Shown: positions 33,350 through 43,355 of the stretch, one piece after another
Layout: each line of letters starts with the position of its first letter
Position numbering within the stretch: position 1 is the first letter of the stretch
Origin: an uncultured Brachyspira sp.
GTDB lineage: Bacteria; Spirochaetota; Brachyspiria; Brachyspirales; Brachyspiraceae
Length of the DNA stretch: 64,000 nucleotides
NCBI RefSeq assembly: GCF_910588665.1
Contig: NZ_CAJUPR010000006.1
Coordinates: 62,001 to 126,000, forward strand
Direction of reading: 5' to 3'
The notes under the pieces: generated by a model
The model's input: the letters and a program-made list of their open reading frames with translations, nothing else
Told to the model about the DNA's origin: nothing
Database searches by the model: none
Position numbers and translations under genes: made by a program

Positions 33350-36300
33350 ATGGATTTAGAAAAAAAACTTGAAAAATATTATGAAAACTCTCCTATAATA
33401 GATGATATGAAAACCTGCGAAGCAAAAAAAGATGTGAGCAAGATAAAAAAATATCAATACGGACGTTTTTATTTAGACAGTGAATTTTTAAAAGATTACT
33501 ATTCTATAGAAGATGATAAATTAAAAGAAAGATATCAGTATTTTATAAAGATAATTCTTCATGGATCATATAAATCCAATATAGAAGGATATAGATTTGT
33601 TATTTTTGATTTAATAATAAATAAAAACTTTCAAAATTCTTTGCGGTATATTTCTTATAATCGCAATCAAGATTATAAAGATTTACACAGACTTGCATCA
33701 TATGAAAAACACTTATACAAACTATTTGAAGATTTAAATAAATACTTCAATAAAGAGTTTAATGATTATATAAATAAGTATATAGATATTATTCTTAATA
33801 AAGATAGTAAAAATATATTTAAAGTAATGGACAGAGATGCGATTATACCTTTGATTGCAATATGCTCCGTTATAAATAATAACAATGAAGATAAATATGT
33901 AAATGCTGTTGTAAAATCATTTGATGTACTTCCTAATATTTATGATGCTTTGAATGCTGTAGCTGCGGTTATAGATAAAAATGAACTTATAAAAAATAAG
34001 TTCTTAGAAGTATTAAATAATCATAGAGAATATATTATCAATATGAATATTTCTTTAGGAAATTATATAAGAGAAAAAGATTATAATAATACAGATAAGA
34101 TTGATAAATTCTATAAAAAAATAAATTATCCTAGTTATTTTGCATTTATAGCTAAATATTTTGAAGATTATTACAAATATGATTTTTTTTCCATATCAAG
34201 AAGCCTGTATTTGGAAAATAAAAAAGATTTTTATATAATATATAATCTAATTTCAGAAAATATTGAGGATAATGCAACCAAAACAATATTTATAGTGTTT
34301 ACTTCTATTTTAGCCGAGCATAATGATAGCAATAATATAGATTTGGAAAATTTCAGAAAGTCGGTAAATGTATTAAAAAATATAGTAAAATTCTTTAAAG
34401 AAAATACGAGACCTGATCTTACATCTACTGAAAAAATAGAAGAAATATTTGATAAAAATAAAAATAAAAACTTCAATAAACTTATAAAATACTATACAGA
34501 CAAGAAAAATGTAAATAATATCTGCCACAAAAGAGATACACATCCTGATATCAGTTTTGATTCAAAGCTTCTTTATATTTACTGTTTATTTAATTATGAA
34601 AATGATGAAATAAAAGATTTCAAAAAATTAGCTATAGGTGTTTTAAAATATCTTCCAGTTCAATTAGGAATAAGAAAATATATAGAAGTTCAGTCAGCTA
34701 TGGGAAAGAAAACCCTAAAAGAAATTATTGATTCGCTTTTGGAATATGAAGAATTAAATATAACTTTAAAAGAAATTCTACTTTCATACTATTATAATTA
34801 TGCAGGGGATTTATCTGGTTATTATTATGATTCTGAACCTCCTCAGGCATACAGAGAACTTAAATGTATAGATGAAAACAATAATATAGTTGTAAAGAAT
34901 GTAAAAGACGAGTTATTTAAAAGCTATTTTGAAGATATAAAAAATATCTTAAATGATAATAATTTTATAATAGATAATATATCAAATAATAAAAACACGG
35001 CATTAGATTTATTAAAAACTATGTATAATAAATTTAATTATAAAGATTATAATTTAGTTTATACTATACTTGAAAGCACAAAAAAAGCGGAGGTAAAAAG
35101 ATACTGCTTAAAGCTTATTTCGGATAATGAAGATATAACAAGAGAATATGCTGAAAATATGTCTGAAAAAGCCAGAGCTTCTGATTTGAAAGGAGCTTTA
35201 AAAAATATAATAAAAAATTGGAATATCAAAAAATACGGAGATAGTTTTTTAAACATTGATGCAGCTTTGGATTTTGTTAATAAATACTACAATACTAATT
35301 ATGAAAAAAATATTAAATTTTTAGAAAGCATTCATTTAACAAATATTTTATACAGCAATGGACAAGCTGCTGACGAAAAAATTTTCAAATATATTATTAT
35401 GGAATATATGAATTTGATAGAACCTTCAAGATTAAAAGACTGCGATATGCTTATTGAAATGCTTGACGGTGATTCATTTACAAATGCTTTGGAATTATTA
35501 TATACATATTGGAAAGATTCTAATTATGAAGCTTCAAAGAAAAATATTTTAATACCATATCTTTTATATTCAGACGATTTAAAAATAGATAAAGTTTATC
35601 CTATTATAAAAGAATTTGCCAAAAGTTCCCGTACTGTTATGGCTGGTTTCATTGTAAAATGCATAGCCTTAAACGGAAAAAGCTATGCATTAATATTGGT
35701 GGATAATCTAACTAGAAAAGCACCTACAGCAAAAATAAAAGAAATCGCTAATGAAACTATGCAGAATGCGGCATATATGCTTAATATGACTGCAGACGAG
35801 CTTTCAGACAGAATAATACCTAATTTCGGATTTAATAAAAAAGGAGAAAGAGTTTTAAGCTACGGCGGAAACTCAGGAAGAACATTCACATTATCTATAA
35901 ATAATAATCTTGAACTCACAATTACAGATAATGGAAAACAAAAAATAATAAAATCGCTTCCTTCCCCTAACAGCAACGATGATAAAACAGAGGCTGATAA
36001 TGCCAAAAAAGAATATAAAATACTTAAAAAAGAGATAAAAACTTTAATGCAGAGTCAGAAAATAAGGCTTCAAAAAGTATTAATGAACGGCAGAAAATGG
36101 ACTTATAATAATTTTAAAACCGTATTTATTGAAAATCCTATAATGAATCTATTTGCATTAAAGCTTATTTGGGGTGTTTATGATGAATGCGGTAATTTAA
36201 TAGAAAGCTTCAGGTATATGGAAGACGGCACTTTTAATACCGCCGATGAAGAAGAATATACTTTAAAAGAAAACAGTTTAATAACTTTAGTACACCCTTC

Positions 36301-36748
36301 AGAATTAGATGAATATACTAAAAACAAATGGAAAAATCAGTTATCCGACTATGAAATAGTACAGATTATAGAACAGCTTGATTTTAAATATGAAGCTATT
36401 ACAGAAACAGATATTTACAAAGATAAAATATATTCCCTTAATTCTAAAAAAGTAAAAGCGGGCGTTTTAATGTCATTGGCAAGTAAATATGATATGATCA
36501 GAGGCGAAACCTTAGACGCAGGCACTTTCTGCAACTATATATTGAAAGATGCTTATATGAATATATCAGTACACATTACATTTGATTATATGTATTTCGG
36601 AATGGAAGCTAATGAAGAAGTGGAGTTTTGGGATATTGAGTTTTATGAAATAAATGACGGTATTGAAACTTTAATCAATCCTTTAAAAGTAAGCAGAAGA
36701 TTTGCTTCTTCAATTTACGGTATAGTAAAAAGCGTTATTTCAGATTAA
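33350..36748 (+). CDS. DUF4132-domain giant protein
   Basis: An 1132-aa cytoplasmic protein without a signal peptide. Residues 1-800 are helical repeat-like and very Asn/Lys/Tyr-rich. From about 810 the sequence follows DUF4132 (MTADELSDRIIPNFGFNKKGERVLSYGG; IKSLPSPNSNDD; RLQKVLMNGRKWTYNNF; LIWGVYDECGNLIESFRYMEDGTF; LVHPSELDE), the domain of E. coli YehI/MolR-type proteins. The molecular function of this domain is not established. It is transcribed alone ahead of an EFR1-like gene 48 bp downstream. Confidence 0.75.
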   Translation: MDLEKKLEKYYENSPIIDDMKTCEAKKDVSKIKKYQYGRFYLDSEFLKDYYSIEDDKLKERYQYFIKIILHGSYKSNIEGYRFVIFDLIINKNFQNSLRYISYNRNQDYKDLHRLASYEKHLYKLFEDLNKYFNKEFNDYINKYIDIILNKDSKNIFKVMDRDAIIPLIAICSVINNNNEDKYVNAVVKSFDVLPNIYDALNAVAAVIDKNELIKNKFLEVLNNHREYIINMNISLGNYIREKDYNNTDKIDKFYKKINYPSYFAFIAKYFEDYYKYDFFSISRSLYLENKKDFYIIYNLISENIEDNATKTIFIVFTSILAEHNDSNNIDLENFRKSVNVLKNIVKFFKENTRPDLTSTEKIEEIFDKNKNKNFNKLIKYYTDKKNVNNICHKRDTHPDISFDSKLLYIYCLFNYENDEIKDFKKLAIGVLKYLPVQLGIRKYIEVQSAMGKKTLKEIIDSLLEYEELNITLKEILLSYYYNYAGDLSGYYYDSEPPQAYRELKCIDENNNIVVKNVKDELFKSYFEDIKNILNDNNFIIDNISNNKNTALDLLKTMYNKFNYKDYNLVYTILESTKKAEVKRYCLKLISDNEDITREYAENMSEKARASDLKGALKNIIKNWNIKKYGDSFLNIDAALDFVNKYYNTNYEKNIKFLESIHLTNILYSNGQAADEKIFKYIIMEYMNLIEPSRLKDCDMLIEMLDGDSFTNALELLYTYWKDSNYEASKKNILIPYLLYSDDLKIDKVYPIIKEFAKSSRTVMAGFIVKCIALNGKSYALILVDNLTRKAPTAKIKEIANETMQNAAYMLNMTADELSDRIIPNFGFNKKGERVLSYGGNSGRTFTLSINNNLELTITDNGKQKIIKSLPSPNSNDDKTEADNAKKEYKILKKEIKTLMQSQKIRLQKVLMNGRKWTYNNFKTVFIENPIMNLFALKLIWGVYDECGNLIESFRYMEDGTFNTADEEEYTLKENSLITLVHPSELDEYTKNKWKNQLSDYEIVQIIEQLDFKYEAITETDIYKDKIYSLNSKKVKAGVLMSLASKYDMIRGETLDAGTFCNYILKDAYMNISVHITFDYMYFGMEANEEVEFWDIEFYEINDGIETLINPLKVSRRFASSIYGIVKSVISD

Positions 36749-36796
36749 TTTTATATTATTGCTAAATCAGAAACTATTTTTAAGCAAAGGATATAT

Positions 36797-37570
36797 ATGA
36801 CAGGAATATATTTCAGCGGCACAGGAAACAGCAAATATTGTATTGAATATTTTTTAAGCAAATATTCAAAAAATCAATATAATATATTTTCTATAGAAGA
36901 GATTAATAATAAAAATATAATCAATAATATTAATGATGATTATATTATTATTGCCTACCCTATTTATTACAGCAATATGCCTAGAATATTAATAGAATTT
37001 ATAAACAACAATAAAATTTTTTTTAATAACAAAAAAATTTTTATAATAGTTACTATGTCTATGTTCAGCGGAGACGGAGCTGGAATATTAGCTAGAATAC
37101 TAAAAAAATACAATGCCGATATAATAGGTTCGCTGCATCTAAAAATGCCTGATAATATAAGCGATATAAAATATTTATGTTCTAAAACAGAAAAGAATAT
37201 TAATATAATAAATAAAACCAAAATAAAAATAGATAAAGCCGTAGAATTACTTAATTTAGGAAAAGCTCCGAAAGACGGATTAACATTTATAAGTTTTTTA
37301 CTCGGATTATTATTACAAAGATTATTTTTAGGAAATAGAATTTATAAATATAAAGATAAGTTAAAAATAAATGAAACTTTATGCATAGGCTGTAAAAAAT
37401 GCATTAATATATGCCCTATGCATAATATTTATATTAATCATAATAATAAGGCAAAAAACAAAAATAACTGTACTTTATGTTATAGATGTATAAACGAATG
37501 TACATCAAAAGCTATTACTATGCTTGGAAAAAATGTTTTTAAGCAGTATAAAATAAATGACTGTCTGTAG
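36797..37570 (+). CDS. EFR1-type flavodoxin-ferredoxin fusion
   Basis: A 257-aa electron-transfer protein. Residues 1-155 are a flavodoxin-like domain with the FMN-phosphate loop SGTGNSKYC (7-15) and AYPIYYSNMPRIL. Residues 185-245 hold two 4Fe-4S sites: C196/C199/C202/C206 and C225/C228/C231/C235. This is the EFRO-like architecture common in anaerobes; its redox partner is unknown. It may share a message with the DUF4132 gene upstream. Confidence 0.82.
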   Translation: MTGIYFSGTGNSKYCIEYFLSKYSKNQYNIFSIEEINNKNIINNINDDYIIIAYPIYYSNMPRILIEFINNNKIFFNNKKIFIIVTMSMFSGDGAGILARILKKYNADIIGSLHLKMPDNISDIKYLCSKTEKNINIINKTKIKIDKAVELLNLGKAPKDGLTFISFLLGLLLQRLFLGNRIYKYKDKLKINETLCIGCKKCINICPMHNIYINHNNKAKNKNNCTLCYRCINECTSKAITMLGKNVFKQYKINDCL

Positions 37571-37654
37571 TATTTAATAAAATAAAAAAATATTATTTAA
37601 TTTATAATAAAAAACAGATAATATATTTACATAATAATTAATTTTAATATAAAC

Positions 37655-37683
37655 TTGACTAAAAATAATATTTATGTTATCAT
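37655..37683 (+). promoter_or_regulatory. Sigma-70 promoter for tRNA-Ser
   Basis: TTGACT (37655-37660), a 17-bp spacer and TATCAT (37678-37683), about 20 bp before the tRNA. Confidence 0.6.
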
Positions 37684-37702
37684 AATACAAATATGTAATT
37701 TT

Positions 37703-37788
37703 GGAGAGATGCCCGAGAGGCCGAAGGGAACAGTTTGCTAAACTGTCGTAGGCAACCCCTACCGCGGGTTCGAATCCCGCTCTCTCCG
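37703..37788 (+). tRNA. tRNA-Ser (anticodon GCT)
   Basis: 86-nt class II tRNA. Acceptor GGAGAGA pairs with TCTCTCC, the anticodon loop TTGCTAA lies in stem ACAGT/ACTGT, the variable arm is long (CGTAGGCAACCCCTACC), and the T loop is TTCGAAT. CCA is not encoded. Confidence 0.95.
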
Positions 37789-37805
37789 CATTCATCGGTT
37801 CATAT

Positions 37806-38486
37806 ATGATTAAAAAACTTTCTATTATATTCTTAATTATTACTGCGGCGGCTTTTCCGCAGGAAGAAAATACAGAAACTAATCAAACAGCTAATAATGA
37901 AGCTGTTCAGAATACGGAAACTAATTTTTTTAATATGCCTTTGAATAATACCAATAATGCAGATGAACCTGCAATATTACAGGATATCAAAAATATTCAA
38001 AACAGAGCAGAAATAAATAGCGGCTGGATGTTTATAAGAGCTGTAATCGGATTTATAGTTACATTAGCAGGTATATACATATTATTTATATACTTAAAAA
38101 CTAAATCCAAAAAAATATCGGGGTCTGCAGATATAATTAAAGTTCTTGCCACTACTCCCGTTGCATCCAATAGATATATATCCATTGTGGAAATTATTGA
38201 AGATATGTATTTAGTTTCTATTTCAGACCATAATGTTAATTTGCTTTCAAAAATAGAAGATAAAGAAACTAAAGATCAAATAAAAATGATGTATATCAAT
38301 TCTAAAAACAATGTAATAGACGACAGCTTTAAAAACATACTAAATCAGACATTATCAGTATTAAAACAGCCTAAAATAAAAGAAAAAGATCCTCTTAAAA
38401 CTACTTCTGAAATAAAAGAAAGACTTCATAATCTGAATTCCGATAATGTATCAGCTTCAAGTAAAGAAGATAATAAAAAAGTATGA
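37806..38486 (+). CDS. fliO: Flagellar biosynthesis protein FliO
   Basis: A 226-aa accessory protein of the flagellar type III export gate. A signal-like N-terminus, a polar Asn-rich periplasmic part and one membrane helix (about 76-97) are followed by the cytoplasmic FliO core SADIIKVLATTPVASNRYISIVEIIEDMYLVSISDHNVNLLSKI. The length of the N-terminal part is typical of spirochaetal FliO. It begins 18 bp after tRNA-Ser and may share its promoter, away from fliPQR. Confidence 0.82.
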   Translation: MIKKLSIIFLIITAAAFPQEENTETNQTANNEAVQNTETNFFNMPLNNTNNADEPAILQDIKNIQNRAEINSGWMFIRAVIGFIVTLAGIYILFIYLKTKSKKISGSADIIKVLATTPVASNRYISIVEIIEDMYLVSISDHNVNLLSKIEDKETKDQIKMMYINSKNNVIDDSFKNILNQTLSVLKQPKIKEKDPLKTTSEIKERLHNLNSDNVSASSKEDNKKV

Positions 38487-38513
38487 TAAATACATACTAT
38501 CTAATGAATATAT

Positions 38514-39248
38514 TTAATATTTTATCATATTAGTTTGATTATAATTTATTAAAATATAAGAATGAAGTCTGCCGTCATTTCCTTTATAAACATTCATATT
38601 GATTGGATCTACCTCCCATACTCTGTCTACAACAAAGTTATAATAGTAGCTTCCGGGTTCAGGTCTTAAAGTTATTACCCATAAATTATTTGAATAAATC
38701 ATAGGATATCTTAAGCTGTCAAAACCTAATTTATCTGAGGTAAACATAACTTCTTTTGCAGTGTTATTACTGTAAAAAAATGTAACAGTGCCGTCAGAAT
38801 TATAAATAGGATTCTTTTCATAAAAACCTATATCATTAGTTAAAACAAAATAGCTTACAGCCTGATTATTATCATCATATTCCGTATTTGTATTAACAGG
38901 ATCATTAATCCAAACACCATTAACTCTGTATCTGTAGAAATATTGTCCCTTTTTTAAGGGAGACTGCCAAAGATAATAATAAACTCCGTAAGAACTTTTT
39001 ATAAGCGGTATGCTGTCCTCCCAATTATTAAAATCACCCGATACTTCAACCGAATCATAATTTTCAGCAAAAGTAAACAATATTCCGTCATTTATGATCC
39101 TAGGAGGCATAACATCTTGTATATTATAATACCTCAAAATTTCCAGTCTGTTCATTCTAGCTTCATATTGTTCTATAGTTTCAGTATCTTTATCCTGACA
39201 GGACATAAAAAATATAGAAAAAATTAATAATATGCTTATTTTTCTCAT
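38514..39248 (-). CDS. Lipoprotein with two CBM48-like (glycogen-binding, E-set) domains
   Basis: A 244-aa lipoprotein (lipobox FMSC, C17). Two beta-sandwich repeats follow. The first is at about 52-135 (VEVSGDFNNWEDSIPLIKSSYGVYYY, FYRYRVNGVWINDP), the second at about 145-238 (VMFTSDKLGFDSLRYPMIYSNNLW, YYNFVVDRVWEVDP). The pattern GxFNxW and (Y/F)xVDGxWxxDP is that of AMPK-beta/CBM48 domains, normally cytoplasmic on glycogen enzymes. Here it is exported, so it may bind a surface or periplasmic glycan. The stop of fliS lies 7 bp upstream, so the two are co-transcribed. Confidence 0.75.
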   Translation of the reverse strand: MRKISILLIFSIFFMSCQDKDTETIEQYEARMNRLEILRYYNIQDVMPPRIINDGILFTFAENYDSVEVSGDFNNWEDSIPLIKSSYGVYYYLWQSPLKKGQYFYRYRVNGVWINDPVNTNTEYDDNNQAVSYFVLTNDIGFYEKNPIYNSDGTVTFFYSNNTAKEVMFTSDKLGFDSLRYPMIYSNNLWVITLRPEPGSYYYNFVVDRVWEVDPINMNVYKGNDGRLHSYILINYNQTNMIKY

Positions 39249-39255
39249 AGTTTTA

Positions 39256-39726
39256 TTAACCCGTTATATTTAATTTACTTTCACTGTCATCTTTTTTAGC
39301 CTGAGATGAAATTTTATTATCAGTATTTCCTTTAGACATCTGCTCTTCAACGCTTTCCCAAGCAGTTTTAAGTTCTTTAAGATATCTTATTACTTCCAAT
39401 AAAGGAGGTTTGGTTTTTGATATATTTCCTTCTGTAAGCTTTTGATTCATATATGTGTATATAGAGGCTAATCTATTGGCTATATCTCCAGCCTCATAGT
39501 TAAGAGAAGATAAAAGTTCATAAATAATTTCCTGAGCCTTTAATATATTATTATGAGCTTCTTCCTCTCCATGCTTTTTATCTATAGCGGCGCATGAAGT
39601 TTCTAAAAATTTAATTGCTCCGTCATAAAGCATCACAATAAGCCTATTTTGAGAAGCGGTGCTTACATCAACCTTTTTATATTTTTCATAACCGTTATTA
39701 GCTGCCAATTGCATACCCCCATACAT
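39256..39726 (-). CDS. fliS: Flagellar export chaperone FliS
   Basis: A 156-aa four-helix chaperone that keeps flagellin unpolymerised before export. The pattern YKKVDVSTASQNRLIVMLYDGAIKFLE and ILKAQEIIYELLSSLNYEAGDIANRLASIYTYMNQKL is typical. The N-terminal MYGGMQLAANNG precedes the core; a start at the fifth codon (MQLAANNG) is possible but lies too close to the GGGGG stretch to use it as a ribosome site. fliD and flagellin genes are not in the window. Confidence 0.9.
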   Translation of the reverse strand: MYGGMQLAANNGYEKYKKVDVSTASQNRLIVMLYDGAIKFLETSCAAIDKKHGEEEAHNNILKAQEIIYELLSSLNYEAGDIANRLASIYTYMNQKLTEGNISKTKPPLLEVIRYLKELKTAWESVEEQMSKGNTDNKISSQAKKDDSESKLNITG

Positions 39727-39875
39727 TATTATGTTAATTGTTAAATATTATCGGAAAATGGTAAAAACAATAAAACATTTTTTAATATATAAAACAAATA
39801 AAAAAATATAGATGTAATAATATCTATTATAACATATAATAAAATTAATACTATAAAATAATTAAGGAATAAATT

Positions 39876-40697
39876 ATGATTAAAGTAAAACTGAATAACG
39901 GTATAGAAATGCCTATATTAGGTCTTGGAGTATATAATATTACAGATAAGGAAGAGCTGTATAATACGGTTAAATGGGCAATAGATGCTGGATACAGAAA
40001 ATTTGACACAGCGCAATTCTATAATAATGAAAAAGAACTTGGAGAGGCTATAAGAAAAACTGGAATAAAAAGAGAAGAGGTATTTATCACTACAAAAATA
40101 TGGAATACAAAACAGGGATACAATTCTGCTAAAAGATCATTTGAAGAAAGCTTAGAAAAATTAAATACCGACTATGCAGATTTAGTTCTTATACATTGGC
40201 CTGGACAAAAAAAAGACAGATATTTAGACACCTACAGAGCATTAGAAAATATATATCAGAATCAAAAGGCAAGAGCAATAGGATTAAGCAATTTTGAAAT
40301 AAAACATTTAAAAGATATATTCGCTCACTGCAATATAGCTCCTGCAGTAAATCAGATAGAAAGGCATCCGAATTTGCCTAGAAATGAGCTTATAGATTTC
40401 TGTAAACATCATAATATAATTGCGGAAGCTTGGTCGCCTCTTGGAAGAGGAAAATTACTTAATAATAAAATAATAAACCATATAGCAGGCAAATATGATA
40501 AAACAGCGGCTCAGATAATACTAAGATGGGATATAGAAAAAAATATATCTGTAATACCTAAATCGGTTAATAAAAATAGAATAGAAGAAAATATAAATAT
40601 ATTTGATTTTGAATTAGATAAAGATGATATAGGAAAAATTAATGCATTAGAAAACGGAAAAAGAATAGGACCTGATCCTTCGGTTTTTGATTTTTAA
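39876..40697 (+). CDS. Aldo/keto reductase
   Basis: A 273-aa NADPH-dependent reductase with the TIM-barrel AKR fold, closest in style to AKR5 (2,5-diketo-gluconate reductase, YvgN). Catalytic tetrad D44, Y49, K74 and H107 are all present, and the cofactor motif IPKSVNKNRIEEN is near 225-238. AAGGA lies 7 nt before the ATG. Physiological substrate unknown. Confidence 0.9.
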   Translation: MIKVKLNNGIEMPILGLGVYNITDKEELYNTVKWAIDAGYRKFDTAQFYNNEKELGEAIRKTGIKREEVFITTKIWNTKQGYNSAKRSFEESLEKLNTDYADLVLIHWPGQKKDRYLDTYRALENIYQNQKARAIGLSNFEIKHLKDIFAHCNIAPAVNQIERHPNLPRNELIDFCKHHNIIAEAWSPLGRGKLLNNKIINHIAGKYDKTAAQIILRWDIEKNISVIPKSVNKNRIEENINIFDFELDKDDIGKINALENGKRIGPDPSVFDF

Positions 40698-40784
40698 TAT
40701 TTATAATAAAAAAGTTTATAAAAATATACTTTTAATGTATAATAGTTTAAATTACTTTAATTATTTTTTTAAGGAGATTATTTT

Positions 40785-41501
40785 ATGCCGGAAATTAAAA
40801 GAATTGCCATAATAGGAGCTATGGATTCTGAAATAACTAATTTTAAGGGTATGATTGAAAATATAGAAGAAGTTGAAGCAGCTGATATTACATATTATAA
40901 AGGCATATTATGCAAAAAAAATATAGTTCTTCTGAAATCTGGTATCGGAAAAGTTAATGCCGCTGTTGCAGCAACTATAGCCATAGAAAAATTTAATGCA
41001 GAAAAAATAATATTTACAGGAGTTGCAGGTTCTGGAAATCCAGATTATGATATATCGGATATAGTTATTTCAAAAGACTTAATTGAACATGATTTTGATA
41101 CAAGCGATTTAGACGGAGATGAACTTACGGTATTAGTAAAAGGATATGATAAAAATTACTATCCTGCCGATTCTTATTTAATAAAATTAGCAAAAGAATC
41201 AGCTGAAAAAGTTATAAAAGAAAATAAAATATATGTGGACACAATAGCCACAGGAGATCAATTTATAGGTAATAATCAAAAAGTTAAAGAAATACATAAT
41301 AAATTCAAAGCCGGAGCTATAGAGATGGAGGGGGCAGCTGTGGCTCATGCAGCTTTAATGCATAAGATACCTTTTGTTGTAATACGTTCATTATCTGATA
41401 AAGCCGATAGTGACGCTGCAATAGATTTTCCTAAATTTGTTGTAAAATCTGCACAAAATTCTATGAAAATAGTTGTAGAAATGCTTGAAAATATGCAGTA
41501 A
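40785..41501 (+). CDS. mtnN: 5'-methylthioadenosine/S-adenosylhomocysteine nucleosidase
   Basis: A 238-aa enzyme cleaving adenine from methylthioadenosine and S-adenosylhomocysteine, recycling SAM by-products and feeding the autoinducer-2 precursor. E16 in IGAMDSEI is the conserved first-strand acid. TGVAGSG (78-84), GDQFIG (157-162), EMEGAAVAH (180-188) and the catalytic D205 in RSLSDKAD are in place. AAGGAG lies 9 nt before the ATG. Confidence 0.93.
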   Translation: MPEIKRIAIIGAMDSEITNFKGMIENIEEVEAADITYYKGILCKKNIVLLKSGIGKVNAAVAATIAIEKFNAEKIIFTGVAGSGNPDYDISDIVISKDLIEHDFDTSDLDGDELTVLVKGYDKNYYPADSYLIKLAKESAEKVIKENKIYVDTIATGDQFIGNNQKVKEIHNKFKAGAIEMEGAAVAHAALMHKIPFVVIRSLSDKADSDAAIDFPKFVVKSAQNSMKIVVEMLENMQ

Positions 41502-41531
41502 TATATATCTTTTATTTTATATATATTACTA

Positions 41532-41560
41532 TTGAAAATATTTTATATTCATAATATAAT
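41532..41560 (+). promoter_or_regulatory. Sigma-70 promoter for ptsI
   Basis: TTGAAA (41532-41537), a 17-bp spacer and TATAAT (41555-41560), 38 bp before the start codon. Confidence 0.7.
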
Positions 41561-41597
41561 AATCTTAATTACAAATTAACATAATATCGGAGAATAT

Positions 41598-43349
41598 ATG
41601 TCTGATAAAAGAACGATATTAAATGGAAACGGAGTCGGAGATGATATGGCTATAGGAAACTCTTTTCTATATGTCCCTTCATTAAGCACTCCGATATATA
41701 AAATAGAAGAATCCGACATTGATAAAGAATATAAAAGATTTGATGAAGCTTTGGAAAAATCTGTAAAAGAAATAGAACAATTACAAATAAATGCGGACAA
41801 TAATATAAAAAATATTATGTCAGCGCATATACTGATGCTTCAGGATAAAGTTATAATAAAGCAGGTAAAAGAAGAAGTAAGAGAAAAACTATGCAATATA
41901 GAACATATTTATGACAGCATAATTTCAGGATATTTGGACAAATTATCGTCAATAAGCAATAAAATGCTTTCAGAAAGAAGCTATGATATTGCTGATATAA
42001 AATCAAGACTGATAAGAAATATGATACAGCCTAATTTTATAAACTATTCCAATGTTCCGAAAAACAGTATAGTAATAGCAAAAACTTTAACTCCAAGCGA
42101 TGTATTAAAGTTCAACGGCATAGGAGTATTAGGATTTATAATAGAAAGCGGAGGATATACTTCGCATGCGGCAATACTTGCAAAATCATTTTCAATTACA
42201 ACAATATTCAACATAGCCGATATATCAAGCAAAATAAAAAACGGAAAAAAAATAATAGTAGACTGCAAAAGCAATATAGTGATAATGAATCCTAATGAAA
42301 AAGATATTTATAATTATACTATATTAACTGAAAATTTAAAAAAATCAAAAGAAAAAGATATATTAGACGCTAAAGAAAAGGCTTTAACAAAAGATAATAT
42401 TGAAATAAAAATAAATGCAAATATAGACATACCTGAAGAAACAGAAAATTTATTAAAATATTCAATAGACTCTATAGGCTTATACAGAACGGAATTTTTA
42501 TATATATTTTCAGGAGAAGAAGCTGTATATAAATTGCCTGAAGAAGAAACACAATTTGAAGTATATAAAAATATAGCATCAAAAATAAAAGGCAAAGTAA
42601 TAATAAGAACTTTAGATATAGGCGGTGATAAAATATCATCTGCTTTGGGATTAGACTTTAAAGAAGATAATCCTTTCTTAGGCTGGCGTGCTATAAGATT
42701 CTGCCTGCAAAATAAAAAATTATTTAAAGATCAGATAAAAGCGCTTCTTAGGGCTTCTTATTACGGCAATATAGAAATAATGATTCCTATGATAAGTACT
42801 TTGGAAGAAATTACTGAAACTAAAAACTTTATAGAAGATATAAAAAAAGAATTAAGAAAAGAAAATCAAAATTTTAATGAAAATATAAAAATAGGTGTTT
42901 TAATAGAAACCCCGTCAGCAGCTGCAATTATAGATTTAATAGTAAAGGAGGCAGATTTTATATCAATAGGCTCTAATGATTTGGTTCAGTACATAATGGC
43001 ATGCGACAGAACTAATGAAAAATTAATGTACTTATACAATCCTATAGACATATCCGTATTAAGAACTCTAAAAAGAGTAATAAAAACCGCATATGAAAAT
43101 AATAAGCCTATTACATTATGCGGAGAAATGGGGAGTGTACCGATGTATACGCCTGTTTTACTTGGGCTTGGAATAAGGGAGCTTTCTATGTCTGTAACTT
43201 CTATTGCTAAAGTAAAAAATATTATTAGAAATATAAGCATACAGGAATGCGAAAATCTGGTAAGCGAAATGCTTGACAAATGCAGCAATGATTTTTCCAA
43301 ATCAATTTTAGACAGTTTTTTAAAAAAAATAAATATGCAAAAGGTATAA
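41598..43349 (+). CDS. ptsI: PTS enzyme I (phosphoenolpyruvate-protein phosphotransferase)
   Basis: A 583-aa enzyme that takes phosphate from PEP and passes it to HPr. The phospho-histidine is H190 in GGYTSHAAILA. PEP-site motifs include GLYRTEFL, ETPSAAAIID, IGSNDLVQYIMACDR and LCGEMG. No GAF domain precedes it, so it is sugar-type EI rather than nitrogen-type PtsP. GGAG is 8 nt before the ATG. No ptsH or EII gene lies in the window; the next gene, 6 bp downstream, is an unrelated lipoprotein. Confidence 0.95.
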   Translation: MSDKRTILNGNGVGDDMAIGNSFLYVPSLSTPIYKIEESDIDKEYKRFDEALEKSVKEIEQLQINADNNIKNIMSAHILMLQDKVIIKQVKEEVREKLCNIEHIYDSIISGYLDKLSSISNKMLSERSYDIADIKSRLIRNMIQPNFINYSNVPKNSIVIAKTLTPSDVLKFNGIGVLGFIIESGGYTSHAAILAKSFSITTIFNIADISSKIKNGKKIIVDCKSNIVIMNPNEKDIYNYTILTENLKKSKEKDILDAKEKALTKDNIEIKINANIDIPEETENLLKYSIDSIGLYRTEFLYIFSGEEAVYKLPEEETQFEVYKNIASKIKGKVIIRTLDIGGDKISSALGLDFKEDNPFLGWRAIRFCLQNKKLFKDQIKALLRASYYGNIEIMIPMISTLEEITETKNFIEDIKKELRKENQNFNENIKIGVLIETPSAAAIIDLIVKEADFISIGSNDLVQYIMACDRTNEKLMYLYNPIDISVLRTLKRVIKTAYENNKPITLCGEMGSVPMYTPVLLGLGIRELSMSVTSIAKVKNIIRNISIQECENLVSEMLDKCSNDFSKSILDSFLKKINMQKV

Positions 43350-43355
43350 AAAGTT

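Noticed and set aside
37574..37795. Minus-strand ORF of 73 codons over tRNA-Ser
   Set aside because: It contains the complement of the tRNA (FEPAVGVAYDSLANCSL pattern), a common false gene.
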